Of a DNA stretch of 64,000 bases, positions 18,438 through 29,249 are shown piece after piece. A program made the translations under genes and the position numbers. Source of the stretch: Telmatospirillum sp. (GTDB taxonomy: Bacteria > Pseudomonadota > Alphaproteobacteria > Rhodospirillales > Magnetospirillaceae); assembly GCA_031291415.1 (NCBI GenBank), contig JARLJB010000142.1, positions 1 to 64,000 of the forward strand, read 5' to 3'. Under the pieces are notes generated by a model, which was not told the origin of the DNA, made no database searches, and worked only from the letters and a program-made list of their open reading frames with translations. How positions within the stretch are numbered: the stretch's first letter is position 1; the number at the start of each line of letters is the position of its first letter.

Positions 18438-20354
18438 TCAGGCGCCCGGCGGGAGCGCCTCGGTGGTTAGTTTAACAACAGCGTCTTCCAGCGCAAGAAG
18501 TTCTTGGGCACTTCCGCCCAAACGACGCACGGCCACGGCCCCCGTCTCGCTCTCGCGCTTGCCAACCACAAGAATTGCCGGCACTTTTGCCAGGGAATGC
18601 TCGCGCACCTTGTAGTTGATTTTTTCGTTCCTAAGGTCCAGTTCGGCCCGCAAACCCGCCGCTTTCAGGCGGGCGAGGACGGTTTTGGCATAATCGTCGG
18701 CATCGTTGGTGATGGTCGCCACCACCACCTGGACCGGCGCCAGCCAGAGCGGGAACCGGCCGGCATGATGTTCGATCAGAATGCCGAGGAACCGCTCGAA
18801 CGACCCGAGAACCGCCCGATGCAGCATGACCGGCCGCTTTTTCTGACCATCCTCGGCGACATAAGAGGCATCAAGGCGTTCGGGCAGAACGAAATCGACC
18901 TGCAGCGTTCCGCATTGCCAATCGCGGCCGATGGCGTCGCGCAGCACGAATTCCAGTTTTGGACCGTAGAAGGCGCCTTCCCCAGGATTGCGGGTGGTCT
19001 CGAGACCGGCCGCCTTGGAGGCTTCCAGCAACGCGCCCTCGGCCTTGTCCCAAATGGCATCGGAACCGGCCCGGGTCGCCGGACGATCAGAAAATTTGAC
19101 CCGCACGTCTTCGAATCCGAAATCCTTGTAAACCGACTTCAGAAGTTCGCAGAACGCCACGGTCTCCGACGTGATTTGGTCTTCGGTACAGAAGATGTGG
19201 GCGTCGTCCTGGGTGAAGGCGCGCACCCGCATGATGCCATGCATGGCACCCGACGGCTCGTAACGATGGCAGGCACCGAATTCAGCCATGCGCAACGGCA
19301 GATCGCGATAGCTGCGGATGTCGGAGCGGAAGATCTGCACATGGCAGGGACAGTTCATCGGTTTGATCGCCAGCGTCCGCTCATCGGGCGTCTGCACGGT
19401 GAACATATTAGCGCCGAACTTGTCCCAGTGCCCCGAGGCTTCCCACAGCGAACGGTCGACCAACTGGGGGGTTTTCACCTCGACATAGCCGCTGGCTTCC
19501 AGCTTGCGGCGGATGTAGTTCTCGACAACGCGCCAAAGGGTCCAGCCTTTGGGATGCCAGAACACGGCGCCGACCGCCTCTTCCTGCTGATGGAACAGGT
19601 CCATCTCGCGGCCCAGCCGGCGATGATCGCGCTTCTCGGCCTCCTCAAGCATGGTGAGATAGGCCTTCAACTCTTTCTCATCGAACCATGCGGTGCCGTA
19701 AATGCGCTGCAGCATTTCGTTCTTCGAATCGCCGCGCCAATAGGCGCCGGCCACCTTCATCAACTTGAAGGCCTTGCCCAGCTTGCCGGTCGACGGCAGA
19801 TGCGGGCCGCGACAGAGATCGATGAACTTGCCCTGACGATAAAGCCCGATCGCCTGGTCAGCAGGAATCGAGGCGATAAGCTCGGCCTTGTATTTCTCGC
19901 CCAGTTTCTGGAAAAAGGCGACGGCCTCGTCACGGGTCCATTCCTCGCGGGTGATCGTCTCGTCACGGGCGACGATCTCGTGCATCCGCGCCTCGATCTT
20001 CTCGAGATCTTCCGGCGTGAAGGGAGTGGAACGGGCGAAATCGTAATAGAAACCGTTCTCGATCGACGGGCCGATGGTGACCTGCGCCTCGGGATAGATT
20101 TCCTTGACCGCCTCGGCCATCACATGGGCGGCGTCGTGGCGCAAAAGCTCAAGCGCATCCGCGTCCCGCTGCGTGACGATGGCAATCTTGGCGTCGGTCG
20201 CGATGACGGTGGCCAGATCTTTCATCTGACCGTCTATGCGCAGAGCCAGAGCCGATTTGGCCAGGCCGGGGCCGATGTCGCGGGCGATGTCGCTACCGGA
20301 CACCGGACCATCGTAGTTCCGCACGCTTCCATCGGGCAAGGTAATGGCAACCAT
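18438..20354 (-). CDS. thrS: threonyl-tRNA synthetase
   Basis: A 638-aa protein. In order: TGS domain (about residues 1-62), editing domain with the [11 protein letters not shown] (HxxxH) zinc motif, a class II catalytic core with [31 protein letters not shown] and [19 protein letters not shown], and an anticodon-binding domain from PVQVVVATI. It charges tRNA-Thr and edits Ser-tRNA-Thr. It precedes infC by 83 bp on the same strand, the classic thrS-infC order. Confidence 0.98.
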   Translation of the reverse strand: MVAITLPDGSVRNYDGPVSGSDIARDIGPGLAKSALALRIDGQMKDLATVIATDAKIAIVTQRDADALELLRHDAAHVMAEAVKEIYPEAQVTIGPSIENGFYYDFARSTPFTPEDLEKIEARMHEIVARDETITREEWTRDEAVAFFQKLGEKYKAELIASIPADQAIGLYRQGKFIDLCRGPHLPSTGKLGKAFKLMKVAGAYWRGDSKNEMLQRIYGTAWFDEKELKAYLTMLEEAEKRDHRRLGREMDLFHQQEEAVGAVFWHPKGWTLWRVVENYIRRKLEASGYVEVKTPQLVDRSLWEASGHWDKFGANMFTVQTPDERTLAIKPMNCPCHVQIFRSDIRSYRDLPLRMAEFGACHRYEPSGAMHGIMRVRAFTQDDAHIFCTEDQITSETVAFCELLKSVYKDFGFEDVRVKFSDRPATRAGSDAIWDKAEGALLEASKAAGLETTRNPGEGAFYGPKLEFVLRDAIGRDWQCGTLQVDFVLPERLDASYVAEDGQKKRPVMLHRAVLGSFERFLGILIEHHAGRFPLWLAPVQVVVATITNDADDYAKTVLARLKAAGLRAELDLRNEKINYKVREHSLAKVPAILVVGKRESETGAVAVRRLGGSAQELLALEDAVVKLTTEALPPGA

Positions 20355-20598
20355 GGATTTCGCACTCGTTCTTCAAAAAGATGAACGGAGGACAATAAGC
20401 GGATCACCCGTCAAGTCAAGCCACCCTCCTGACAATCCTGCTGCGCAAACTCAGCCGTCGGGATTGTCCAAGGCCGCCGACTGGGAACATCCCGAGCGCT
20501 CGGCGGCTTTCATCAAATGGCCGACGAAACAGGACGGATTGGGCGAAGGCTGCCATGCCGTCGCGGTATTACTGTCGACGCGCTCCCGGAACTACAGG

Positions 20599-20847
20599 TT
20601 AACGCCCCTGGACCACCGGCCAAAGCGAACGTCTCAGCATAGCGGCGGAACTTGGCGTCGGTTGATTGTTATCGCCGGGATACACGACGGACAGATTGCC
20701 TGTCGTTGGATCCTGCGGGATTCGGCTGCCCGTCACCACCGATTCCGGCGGCGACGGCGACGAGGCGGCACCCGGAGCAGCAGGCATCTCCGTGCAGGCA
20801 GCCAGAAAGAACCCGATGGTCGCCAATGGAAGGATCGACAAACGCAT
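20599..20847 (-). CDS. small lipoprotein
   Basis: About 82 aa from MRLSILPLATIGFFLAACTEMP. It has a short basic start, a hydrophobic stretch and a lipobox FLAAC, so the mature protein begins with a lipidated cysteine near residue 18. GGAGG lies 5 bp upstream of this ATG; an adjacent ATG is in the same frame. The mature part is Pro/Ser-rich and contains VVTGSRIPQ, a motif seen in several small alphaproteobacterial lipoproteins. Role unknown. Divergent from the methyltransferase gene at 20965. Confidence 0.7.
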   Translation of the reverse strand: MRLSILPLATIGFFLAACTEMPAAPGAASSPSPPESVVTGSRIPQDPTTGNLSVVYPGDNNQPTPSSAAMLRRSLWPVVQGR

Positions 20848-20964
20848 CATAACCTCCAGCGAAAAGGGCAGACCCATGATAGCATAGGTGCCGCCGTCGA
20901 TGGGACGAACAGAGGACATCGATGGCGGATCCGTTACCCCCGTGATTGCGAGAGACAGAAAAGA

Positions 20965-21735
20965 ATGTCCATCCATCAGGCGGCTGCCACCGGATTTGCC
21001 AGCCAGGCCGAAACCTATCAGCGCGGTCGCCCCGACTATCCCGTCGCCATCGAAGCCTGGCTGCGAGAGAAACTTGGATTGCGGCAAGGACGTCACGTCC
21101 TCGATTTGGGGGCCGGCACCGGAAAGTTCACCAAGCGGCTGGTCGCCACCGGCGCCGACGTCGTCGCTGTCGAACCGGTCGCCGAAATGCGCGGACAGTT
21201 CACCAGGTCATTGCCCGATGTGCCGGTGTTGGCCGGCTCCGCCGATGCGATTCCCCTGCCCGCCAACAGCCTTGACGCGGTGGTCTGCGCCCAGTCGTTC
21301 CACTGGTTCGCCACACGGGAAACATTGGCCGAGATTCACCGTATTCTGCGGCCGGACGGAATGCTGGGGCTGGTCTGGAACGTTCGCGACGAAAGTGTTC
21401 CCTGGGTCCAGGCAATCACCGACATCCTGCGGCCCTACGAAGGAGATGCGCCTCGTTTCGCCAACGGCGACTGGAAGAAACCTTTCCCTGCACCGGGGTT
21501 CACGCCGCTCGAAGAAAGTCGTTTCCCGCACACTCACCAGGGCCCGGCTGAGCAGGTGATCATCGAACGCATGCTATCGGTCAGTTTCATCGCAGCGCTG
21601 GCGCCCGACCAGCGAAGCACGGTGGAAGCGGCGTTACGCCGCCTGATCGCCAGCACCACCGATCTCGCCGGCCACGGTGAAATCCTTTTCCCTTACCGGA
21701 CTTCGGCCTTCGCCTGCCGCCGGCTGGCCGGCTGA
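20965..21735 (+). CDS. class I SAM-dependent methyltransferase (Methyltransf_11)
   Basis: 256 aa from MSIHQAAATGFASQAETYQRGRPDYP. SAM motif I is VLDLGAGTGKFTKRL, motif II AVEPVAEMR, and motif III DAVVCAQSFHWFA, followed by EIHRILRPDGMLGLVWNVRDE. This pattern is typical of the UbiE/trans-aconitate-type group of unknown substrate. The long open extension 5' of the ATG lacks coding character and overlaps the lipoprotein gene on the other strand. The LysE gene follows by 20 bp, probably co-transcribed. Confidence 0.85.
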   Translation: MSIHQAAATGFASQAETYQRGRPDYPVAIEAWLREKLGLRQGRHVLDLGAGTGKFTKRLVATGADVVAVEPVAEMRGQFTRSLPDVPVLAGSADAIPLPANSLDAVVCAQSFHWFATRETLAEIHRILRPDGMLGLVWNVRDESVPWVQAITDILRPYEGDAPRFANGDWKKPFPAPGFTPLEESRFPHTHQGPAEQVIIERMLSVSFIAALAPDQRSTVEAALRRLIASTTDLAGHGEILFPYRTSAFACRRLAG

Positions 21736-21755
21736 CGACCGCAGCCGAGACAGAC

Positions 21756-22340
21756 ATGCCCGACGCTCTCTTCGTCACCGCCGTCGCCGCGCTTCTTGCC
21801 GCTCCCGGACCAACCAATGCGCTGCTCGCCCGCGCCGGTGCCACGGCCGGATTGCGACACTCGTTGCGTCTCGTGCCGATCGCTCTTTGTGCCTATCTGA
21901 CGGCGATTCTCGCCTGGGGATGCCTGCTCGCTCCGGCGGCGACCGTCTGGCCCCAGCTTCCCGCGGTGATGCGGGTTCTTTGCTCGTTGCTGCTCGGCCT
22001 CACCGCACTGCGGCTATGGCGGGCAGCCGACGCGCCATTGTCCGATCCCGGCAAGGACGCCAAAGCCGGAACCTTGGGGCTGGCCACATTGCTCAATCCC
22101 AAATGCCTGCTGTTCGCCGGGGGAATCTTCCCGCGGACCGCCTTCAGCGACCCGTCGACGTTCCTGATCGCCGCCGCCGCATTCACCCTCTTGCTACTGC
22201 CCACCGCGGTTGCCTGGATTGCCTTTGGCGCCTTCCTGTTCGGCCGACGGTCGAACTGGGGACCGGCAGTCGCCCACCGTCTGGCCGCGCTGCTGCTCGC
22301 CTTCTTCTCGGCGACCATCGGCCTCTCCGCCGTCATCTGA
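21756..22340 (+). CDS. LysE/RhtB family exporter
   Basis: A 194-aa protein with about six hydrophobic segments. The family signature PGPTNALLARAGATAGLRHSL is at residues 17-37, and the LLNPKCLLFA motif is at about 110. LysE-type proteins export amino acids or related small molecules across the inner membrane. Substrate unknown. It ends 7 bp before the convergent heptosyltransferase-like gene. Confidence 0.85.
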   Translation: MPDALFVTAVAALLAAPGPTNALLARAGATAGLRHSLRLVPIALCAYLTAILAWGCLLAPAATVWPQLPAVMRVLCSLLLGLTALRLWRAADAPLSDPGKDAKAGTLGLATLLNPKCLLFAGGIFPRTAFSDPSTFLIAAAAFTLLLLPTAVAWIAFGAFLFGRRSNWGPAVAHRLAALLLAFFSATIGLSAVI

Positions 22341-22346
22341 CGCGGG

Positions 22347-23294
22347 TTATACTGCAGCCGGTTCCCGCAAGGCAGCCGGCCCGGCGGCCAGGGCGGCCAG
22401 GACCTCGTCGACGGCAAGGGTGGAAAGATCGTCCTTGCGCAATACGGCGACCCGCCCGCGTGGCGCGCACAAGGCAGGATCCGAATCGGCCGAGAAGAGC
22501 ACCACGGCGGGACATCCGGCGGCGGCAATCAGATGCATGGGGCCGGTATCGTTCCCGACCGCGCCGACTGCCCGGCGGGCCAGGACGATAACATCGGTAA
22601 AACTGGTCTGACCGGACAATGAACGGGCCGTTGGACAGTCCGTGGTCACCACCTTGATCTGATCGTCGTCATCACGGGTGCCCAACACCAGCGGAACGAC
22701 ACCTTGCAAGGCGAGATGGTTGGCAACGGCGGCGAAACGATCAGCCGGCCAGCGCTTGAACGGGCGATGGGGCGCCCCTCCCGGCACTATCAAGGCATAG
22801 CGCTCGGGCAGATTGAACCGCGCGACATCGGCCGTCGCCCAGGAGAGGTCGGCCGGCGGCGTCGAGGGGATGCCCGCCATGACCAATTGCTCGGCTTGGC
22901 GTTCGATGGTGTGCATCAGATCACGGTCGGGATTGGCGTGCGGATGCGAACAGCTGTTGGCGATGCCGGACCACGGAGGATCGCCCATGATATGGAAATA
23001 GCTGGAGCTGCGGTCCGAGGTCTGCAGATCGTAGACCATGTCGAACTTCACCGACCGCAGCATCTTGCGAAGCCGGATCAGACCGGCGACCTCCCATGGG
23101 CGCGGCCGGCTGTCCGTCCAAACCTCGTCGAAATAAGGGCTCTGTCCGGCCAAGGCGGCGAACGGCTTGGTCGTCAGCAACGTGATCCGCGCCGCCGGAT
23201 GATGGGCGCGGATAGCCGCGAACGGCCCCATGGCTTGAACGAAATCGCCCAACGCCGAGAGCTTGATTACAAGGATGCGCTGTTGCCCGCCCAT
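22347..23294 (-). CDS. glycosyltransferase family 9 (heptosyltransferase-like)
   Basis: 315 aa from MGGQQRILVIKLSALGDFVQAMGPFAAIRAHHP, the canonical ADP-heptose:LPS heptosyltransferase N-terminus. The C-terminal nucleotide-sugar site is GNDTGPMHLIAAAGCPAVVLF. It probably adds heptose (or another sugar) to the LPS core at the cytoplasmic face of the inner membrane. It overlaps the end of the upstream glycosyltransferase by 28 bp, so they form an operon. hldE, which makes the heptose donor precursor, lies 16 kb away. Confidence 0.9.
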   Translation of the reverse strand: MGGQQRILVIKLSALGDFVQAMGPFAAIRAHHPAARITLLTTKPFAALAGQSPYFDEVWTDSRPRPWEVAGLIRLRKMLRSVKFDMVYDLQTSDRSSSYFHIMGDPPWSGIANSCSHPHANPDRDLMHTIERQAEQLVMAGIPSTPPADLSWATADVARFNLPERYALIVPGGAPHRPFKRWPADRFAAVANHLALQGVVPLVLGTRDDDDQIKVVTTDCPTARSLSGQTSFTDVIVLARRAVGAVGNDTGPMHLIAAAGCPAVVLFSADSDPALCAPRGRVAVLRKDDLSTLAVDEVLAALAAGPAALREPAAV

Positions 23295-24496
23295 GCCGCC
23301 ACGCTTTCCGAAGCGTCCGCAGACTGTCCCAGCAGTTCGGCGTAGACGCCAAGCGTGCGGGCACACATCAGTTCGCGGGAAAAGTTGTCTCGAACAAATT
23401 TGATGGCCAGAGCGGCACGCTTTTCGCGCTCCGCCGGACCGATCGCCAACGCCGCATCGAGCGCGGTCGCCAACGCCGCCGGATCGTTCGGCGGTACGAG
23501 TGTGCCGGTCCGACCGTCGAGGACGTTCTCGCGCGCCGCGCCGTTGTTGGTCGCCACCACCGGCCGGCCCATGGCCTGGCCTTCGACGATAACGCGGCCG
23601 AAGGCTTCCGGATCGGTGGACGCCGACACCACGACGTCGGTCAGCATGTAGGCGGCCGGCATGTCGTTGCAGTCGCCGACGATATGCACGACGTCGGTCA
23701 AGCCACGCCGTTCGACCAGCGCCTTCAACTCGTCGGTATAGGATTCCCGGCCCTGATCCGACCCAACCAGAAGACAGCGCACATCGCGCCGTCCCAGCAT
23801 GGCCAGCGCCTCGATAAGGACGCCCTGTCCCTTCCAGCGAGTCAGCCGGCCTGGCAACATGATCACCGGATAGCCGTCGGGAAGACGCCAGCGCTGCGCC
23901 AGTTGGATGATCCGTTCCTGGCTGATGTGGGTCGGATCGAAGCGCGACAGATCGACACCGCGATGCACCACACGGATCTTGGACGGGTTGGTCTTGTAGA
24001 CCGCCTGAATGTGATCGGCGATGAAATGGCTGATGGCGATGACCCGCTCGCCCTTCGTCATGATGGCGTTATAGGCGTTCTTCAGCCCCAGCAAACCAAG
24101 ATTGTAGGTGCCGTGGAACGTGGTCAAAAAATGGGTTCCACTGTTTTTCGCCGCGTAATAGGCGCTCCAGGCCGGCGCCCGGGACCGCGCATGCACGATA
24201 TCGACACCGTAGCTCTGGATCACGTCTTCGAGGCGGCCGACATTGGCCCGCATGACCAGGGGATTCTTGCTGTGCAGCGGAAGTTGGATGTGTTTGACTC
24301 CCAGGCGATCCAACTCGCGCACCATATGACCGCCGTTCGACGCCACCAACGCCGTCCAGCCCGCTTCGACCAAAGCACCGGCGAGATCGATGGTTCCTCG
24401 TTCGACACCGCCGGTTACCAGCGACGGCAGAACTTGAAGAACCACGTTCTGGCGCCCCGGCGGAACGGCAGATGGAGTTTTTTCTTCTGAAGACAT
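23267..24496 (-). CDS. glycosyltransferase family 4 (GT-B fold)
   Basis: 409 aa from MSSEEKTPSAVPPG; 58 further upstream codons are open but overlap the divergent hydrolase gene. The N-terminal domain has the acceptor loop LPSLVTGGVERGTIDLA. The C-terminal donor domain has VIMLPGRLTRWKGQGVLIEAL and the E-x7-E-type motif STDPEAFGRVIVEGQAMGRPVVAT. It likely extends an LPS core or other surface glycan together with the GT9 enzyme. Sugar and linkage unknown. Confidence 0.88.
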   Translation of the reverse strand: MSSEEKTPSAVPPGRQNVVLQVLPSLVTGGVERGTIDLAGALVEAGWTALVASNGGHMVRELDRLGVKHIQLPLHSKNPLVMRANVGRLEDVIQSYGVDIVHARSRAPAWSAYYAAKNSGTHFLTTFHGTYNLGLLGLKNAYNAIMTKGERVIAISHFIADHIQAVYKTNPSKIRVVHRGVDLSRFDPTHISQERIIQLAQRWRLPDGYPVIMLPGRLTRWKGQGVLIEALAMLGRRDVRCLLVGSDQGRESYTDELKALVERRGLTDVVHIVGDCNDMPAAYMLTDVVVSASTDPEAFGRVIVEGQAMGRPVVATNNGAARENVLDGRTGTLVPPNDPAALATALDAALAIGPAEREKRAALAIKFVRDNFSRELMCARTLGVYAELLGQSADASESVAAWAGNSASL

Positions 24497-24518
24497 ACCA
24501 AACTTGGAAAGTGTGAGA

Positions 24519-25313
24519 ATGACGCAAAGCGCTGAAACGGCCGCAGCCGCTGGAACGGGCGGGATATTAGCACGGGCCGACGGCTCGACAATCGCATACA
24601 ACAGGTTGACAGGAAAAAACCCGGGGATTGTTTTCTTGCATGGGTTCCGGTCCGACCGAACTGGAAACAAGGCGATGGCCCTCGAGGCCTTCTGCCGGAG
24701 CCGCGGTCAGGCCTTCGTCCGCTTCGACGCGATGGGCCATGGCGAAAGCTCAGGACACTTCGAAGACGGCTCGATCGGCCGCTGGGCCGACGACGCGGTC
24801 GCCGTCCTCGATGCGTTGACCGAAGGCCCTCAGATTCTTGTCGGATCGAGCATGGGCGGCTGGCTGATGCTGTTGGCCGCCCTGGAACGCCGCTCCAGGA
24901 TCGCCGGGCTGCTGGGACTGGCCGCGGCACCGGATTTTACCGAGGAATTGATTTTCGCTGCTCTGTCGGACCAGCAAAAACAAACGCTGCTGCGCCACGG
25001 ATCGGTGATGGTCGATGAGGGCGACGGCATGGAGCCATACTCCGTCACCCGCCGGCTGATCGAAGACGGGCGGCAACATCTGCTGCTGCAGGCGCCGATC
25101 AATCTCACCTGCCCGATCCGCCTGATTCACGGGCAGCGGGACGACAGTGTTCCCTGGCGGACGGCGTTGCGGTTGCAGGCCGACCTGGCCTCCGACGACG
25201 TCGCGGTGACGCTCGTCAAATCGTCGGGCCATCGTTTGAGCGAAGCGGCCGACCTTGAGCGGATGACGGCTGTTCTCGAGGCGTTGCTGCGAACCATTGA
25301 GGGGGGCCGGTAG
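24519..25313 (+). CDS. alpha/beta hydrolase (ABHD10-like)
   Basis: 264 aa from MTQSAETAAAAG. The oxyanion region is GIVFLHGFRSDRTGNKA, the nucleophile elbow is GSSMGGWLML (Ser at about 120), the acid is in LIHGQRDDSVPW, and the His is in SSGHRLSE. The arrangement matches the ABHD10-like esterase/acyl-protein thioesterase group of alphaproteobacteria. It diverges from the glycosyltransferase gene, with starts only 22 bp apart, and is convergent with the SDR gene. Substrate unknown. Confidence 0.85.
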   Translation: MTQSAETAAAAGTGGILARADGSTIAYNRLTGKNPGIVFLHGFRSDRTGNKAMALEAFCRSRGQAFVRFDAMGHGESSGHFEDGSIGRWADDAVAVLDALTEGPQILVGSSMGGWLMLLAALERRSRIAGLLGLAAAPDFTEELIFAALSDQQKQTLLRHGSVMVDEGDGMEPYSVTRRLIEDGRQHLLLQAPINLTCPIRLIHGQRDDSVPWRTALRLQADLASDDVAVTLVKSSGHRLSEAADLERMTAVLEALLRTIEGGR

Positions 25314-25319
25314 GAGGAG

Positions 25320-26192
25320 TCAGCCCCCGTGACTTCCGGCCAGTGCCCGCAGCCCCTCGCGATAGGTTGGGAATGTCAGAGAGACACCGAGTTCCCCGCG
25401 GATGCGATCGTTGCGGACCCGGCGGTTGTCGGCCCAGAAGCTTTGCGCCATCGGTGACAGACTGGCGCTGTCGAAAGGACACTCGGGCGGAACGGCCGCC
25501 CCGAGAAGGTCGCAGGCGAAGGCGATCACATCCTGCGGCGGCGCGGCTTCGTCGTCGCAGACATTGTAAAGAGCGCCCGGTCGCGGCTTGGCCATCGAGG
25601 CCCGCAACACCGTCGCGATGTCCTCGACGTGGATACGACTGAAGACCTGCCCAGGCTTGACGATCCGCCGGGCCCGCCCGGACCGCACCTCGTCAAGGGC
25701 ATTGCGCCCAGGCCCATAGATGCCGGCCAGCCGGAAGACATGGACCGGCACCTGATGCAGCCGATAGAGCTCCCGCCACCCGGCCTCGGCGCCGACCCGA
25801 CGCCAGGCCCGTGGAGAAAGCGGGCGCAATGCGGAGTCCTCATCGACCCATTCGCCGCCATAGTCGCCATAGACCCCGGTCGTCGACAGATAGCCGACCC
25901 AGGAAAGCGTCGGCGTCACGGCACGAATCGCCGAACGCGCCAGATCGAGGACAGCATCGCCCTGCTCGTCGGGCGGTACCGAGCTCAGGATATGGCTCGC
26001 CCCGTCGAGCGCCCCGGCCGGCAGCGGATGCTGACGGTCGAACAGAAAAGTTTCCACGCCCAGCTCCGTCAGCCGAGCCAAATGAGCCTGGTCGCGCGCC
26101 GTGCCGGCGACCCGCCAACCGTCTGCCAGACAACGGCGGACGAGCACTTCGGCGCTATAGCCCAGACCGAAACAGAAAAGCCGGGAGCTCAT
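25320..26192 (-). CDS. NAD-dependent epimerase/dehydratase family protein (YeeZ-like)
   Basis: A 290-aa extended SDR. The N-terminal FCFGLGYSAEVLVRRCLADGW is a variant dinucleotide-binding motif (GxGxxA). LSTTGVYGDYGGEWVDE holds the active-site Ser/Thr-Tyr region, but the Tyr-x-x-x-Lys pair is not evident, as in YeeZ/ActC-like atypical SDRs. A sugar-nucleotide role is possible near glycosyltransferases, but these atypical proteins are mostly uncharacterised. It starts 65 bp from the divergent TPR gene. Confidence 0.8.
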   Translation of the reverse strand: MSSRLFCFGLGYSAEVLVRRCLADGWRVAGTARDQAHLARLTELGVETFLFDRQHPLPAGALDGASHILSSVPPDEQGDAVLDLARSAIRAVTPTLSWVGYLSTTGVYGDYGGEWVDEDSALRPLSPRAWRRVGAEAGWRELYRLHQVPVHVFRLAGIYGPGRNALDEVRSGRARRIVKPGQVFSRIHVEDIATVLRASMAKPRPGALYNVCDDEAAPPQDVIAFACDLLGAAVPPECPFDSASLSPMAQSFWADNRRVRNDRIRGELGVSLTFPTYREGLRALAGSHGG

Positions 26193-26257
26193 GGGGATCC
26201 TTGCATTCCGGGGGATTCCGTTGGACTGTACCGCCGTTGCCCAACCAGGAACAAGAC

Positions 26258-27076
26258 ATGCTGAAACGCCTTCTCCTCGCTATCATGCTGACGACCCTCT
26301 CGCTGGCTCCCGGATTGGCCGCCGACAAGAGCACGCCCAAGCAGACGCCGCAGGCCGCCACCAAGGACAAACCCGCCGCCAATGCCGGCGAGGGCATCGA
26401 TGATTTCAGGCAGTACAAGCACTGTATCGCCCTGGCCCGGCAAAAACCGGACGAAGGCTGGGAGGAAGCCCTGGCGTGGACGAGTCTCGGCGGCGGCGAA
26501 CCGGCCCGCCACTGCGCCGCCATCGCCCTGATCGGTTTGCGCCAGTATGAGGAAGGGGCTCGCCGGCTGGAAGATCTGGCGGCCGGCAGCCACTCCGACG
26601 TCAAACTCCGGGCGGGCATGCTGGCGCAGGCCGGACAGGCCTGGCTTCTCGCCGAAAATCCCGAGCGCGCCAACGCGGCCCAGACGGCGGCCCTGAAATT
26701 GGTTCCCGGAGCGCCGGATCTGTTGGTCGACCGCGCCCAAAGCCTTGCCGCCGCCAAAAATTACCGGGAAGCGCTGGCCGATCTCAATCAGGCGCTGGCC
26801 ACCGCGCCCAACCGGGTCGACGCTCTGACCTTCCGGTCCACCGCCAAGCGCTTCCTCGACGACAGCAAGGGAGCGCAGGCCGACGTTGCGCAGGCACTGA
26901 AGATCGATCCGCTGTACCAGGATGCCTGGCTTGAACAGGGAATTCTGAAACGACTGGGTGGCGACGACGTGGGCGCCAGGCAAGCCTGGCTCAAGGTTTT
27001 GGAAATCGCCCCGAGTTCGACCGCGGCCGACATGGCGCGACGAAATATCGAAATCCTGGACGTCAAGGATCACTGA
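26258..27076 (+). CDS. TPR-repeat protein with signal peptide
   Basis: 272 aa from MLKRLLLAIMLTTLSLAPGLAAD, a clear signal peptide with likely cleavage after LAA. A linker rich in Lys/Thr/Ala is followed by helical repeats of TPR type, for example PDLLVDRAQSLAAAKNYREALADLNQALATAPN and DALTFRSTAKRFLDDSKGAQADVAQALKIDP. It is probably a periplasmic scaffold or adaptor. Role unknown. Its frame stays open far upstream without coding character; AGGA precedes the chosen ATG. Confidence 0.85.
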   Translation: MLKRLLLAIMLTTLSLAPGLAADKSTPKQTPQAATKDKPAANAGEGIDDFRQYKHCIALARQKPDEGWEEALAWTSLGGGEPARHCAAIALIGLRQYEEGARRLEDLAAGSHSDVKLRAGMLAQAGQAWLLAENPERANAAQTAALKLVPGAPDLLVDRAQSLAAAKNYREALADLNQALATAPNRVDALTFRSTAKRFLDDSKGAQADVAQALKIDPLYQDAWLEQGILKRLGGDDVGARQAWLKVLEIAPSSTAADMARRNIEILDVKDH

Positions 27077-27092
27077 TGGTATTTATCTCTCC

Positions 27093-27224
27093 ATGAGTAA
27101 TCAGACTGCCATGCAAGCGCTTCTGCGACTTCTTGGCCCGGCCTCCCTTGGAGACCGGGACATTGTCGTCGGCGTTTCGTCTTTGGAGTCTGCTACTCAT
27201 GGAATCTCCGCGTTCCGGTTATAA
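27093..27224 (+). CDS. putative leuA leader peptide
   Basis: A 43-aa reading frame, MSNQTAMQALLRLLG and onward, with four leucine codons in five (CTT CTG CGA CTT CTT) near the start. It lies in the 276-bp gap before leuA and is followed by two mutually exclusive hairpins (27252-27283), as expected for ribosome-mediated attenuation responding to leucine. The ribosome site is weak and the peptide longer than most leaders, so this is tentative. Confidence 0.35.
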   Translation: MSNQTAMQALLRLLGPASLGDRDIVVGVSSLESATHGISAFRL

Positions 27225-27251
27225 GTCACCCATCTTCAGGCCAGCCCCCTT

Positions 27252-27283
27252 CAGCCGCGCAAAACGGCTGATGCTTTTGCGCG
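27252..27283 (+). promoter_or_regulatory. candidate attenuator hairpins upstream of leuA
   Basis: Two overlapping stems compete. CAGCCG (27252-27257) pairs with CGGCTG (27265-27270), and CGCGCAAAA (27256-27264) pairs with TTTTGCGCG (27275-27283), both perfectly. They cannot form together. No U-run follows, so the switch, if real, might control translation or Rho access rather than intrinsic termination. Confidence 0.4.
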
Positions 27284-27352
27284 TCCGTCATCTGGCGCGA
27301 CTTTGACGCTGCTCCAGCGGCAACCGACCTTTTCTCTCCTGGAGTAACGACA

Positions 27353-29011
<1,659 letters not shown>

Positions 29012-29052
29012 GCGCTTAGAGTTCCGCACCGGTGGCGTCGCCGACGCGCCTT

Positions 29053-29170
29053 GGATGAAACAGGAGTGGCACCGGCGTCTCTGCCGGTGTTCCGCCGCCA
29101 GGCGGACCCTTTCCGGCTCCCGCCGGAACACCGGCAGGGACGCCGGTGCTACTGACAATTTGTTTCATCC
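29053..29170. repeat. cruciform element, dispersed repeat family A, copy 2, with outer stem
   Basis: Core arms at 29065-29091 and 29127-29153 (AGTGGCACCGGC ... GCCGGTGCTACT) pair over 27 bp with two mismatches and match copy 1 at 9116-9211. Two small hairpins (TCCGCC-GGCGGA and TTCCGGC-GCCGGAA) sit inside. Here an additional outer stem, GGATGAAACA (29053-29062) with TGTTTCATCC (29161-29170), encloses the core. Confidence 0.8.
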
Positions 29171-29205
29171 TAGCGAATCCTGCTGGGATTATGCTCCGGA
29201 TGAAA

Positions 29206-29246
29206 CCAAGGACGTTGGCCTTCCCTATGAGGGTCAACGTCCTTGG
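29206..29246. terminator. hairpin, possible leuA terminator
   Basis: 15-bp arms CCAAGGACGTTGGCC (29206-29220) and GGTCAACGTCCTTGG (29232-29246), with one G-U pair and an 11-base loop. No U-run follows. Confidence 0.5.
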
Positions 29247-29249
29247 CGA

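Noticed and set aside
18504..20384. 626-codon open frame opposite thrS
   Set aside because: Antisense shadow of thrS.
27228..27242. 15-mer shared with the 3' end of lepA (TCACCCATCTTCAGG)
   Set aside because: Flanks do not match and nothing else of lepA is present, so I treat it as coincidence.
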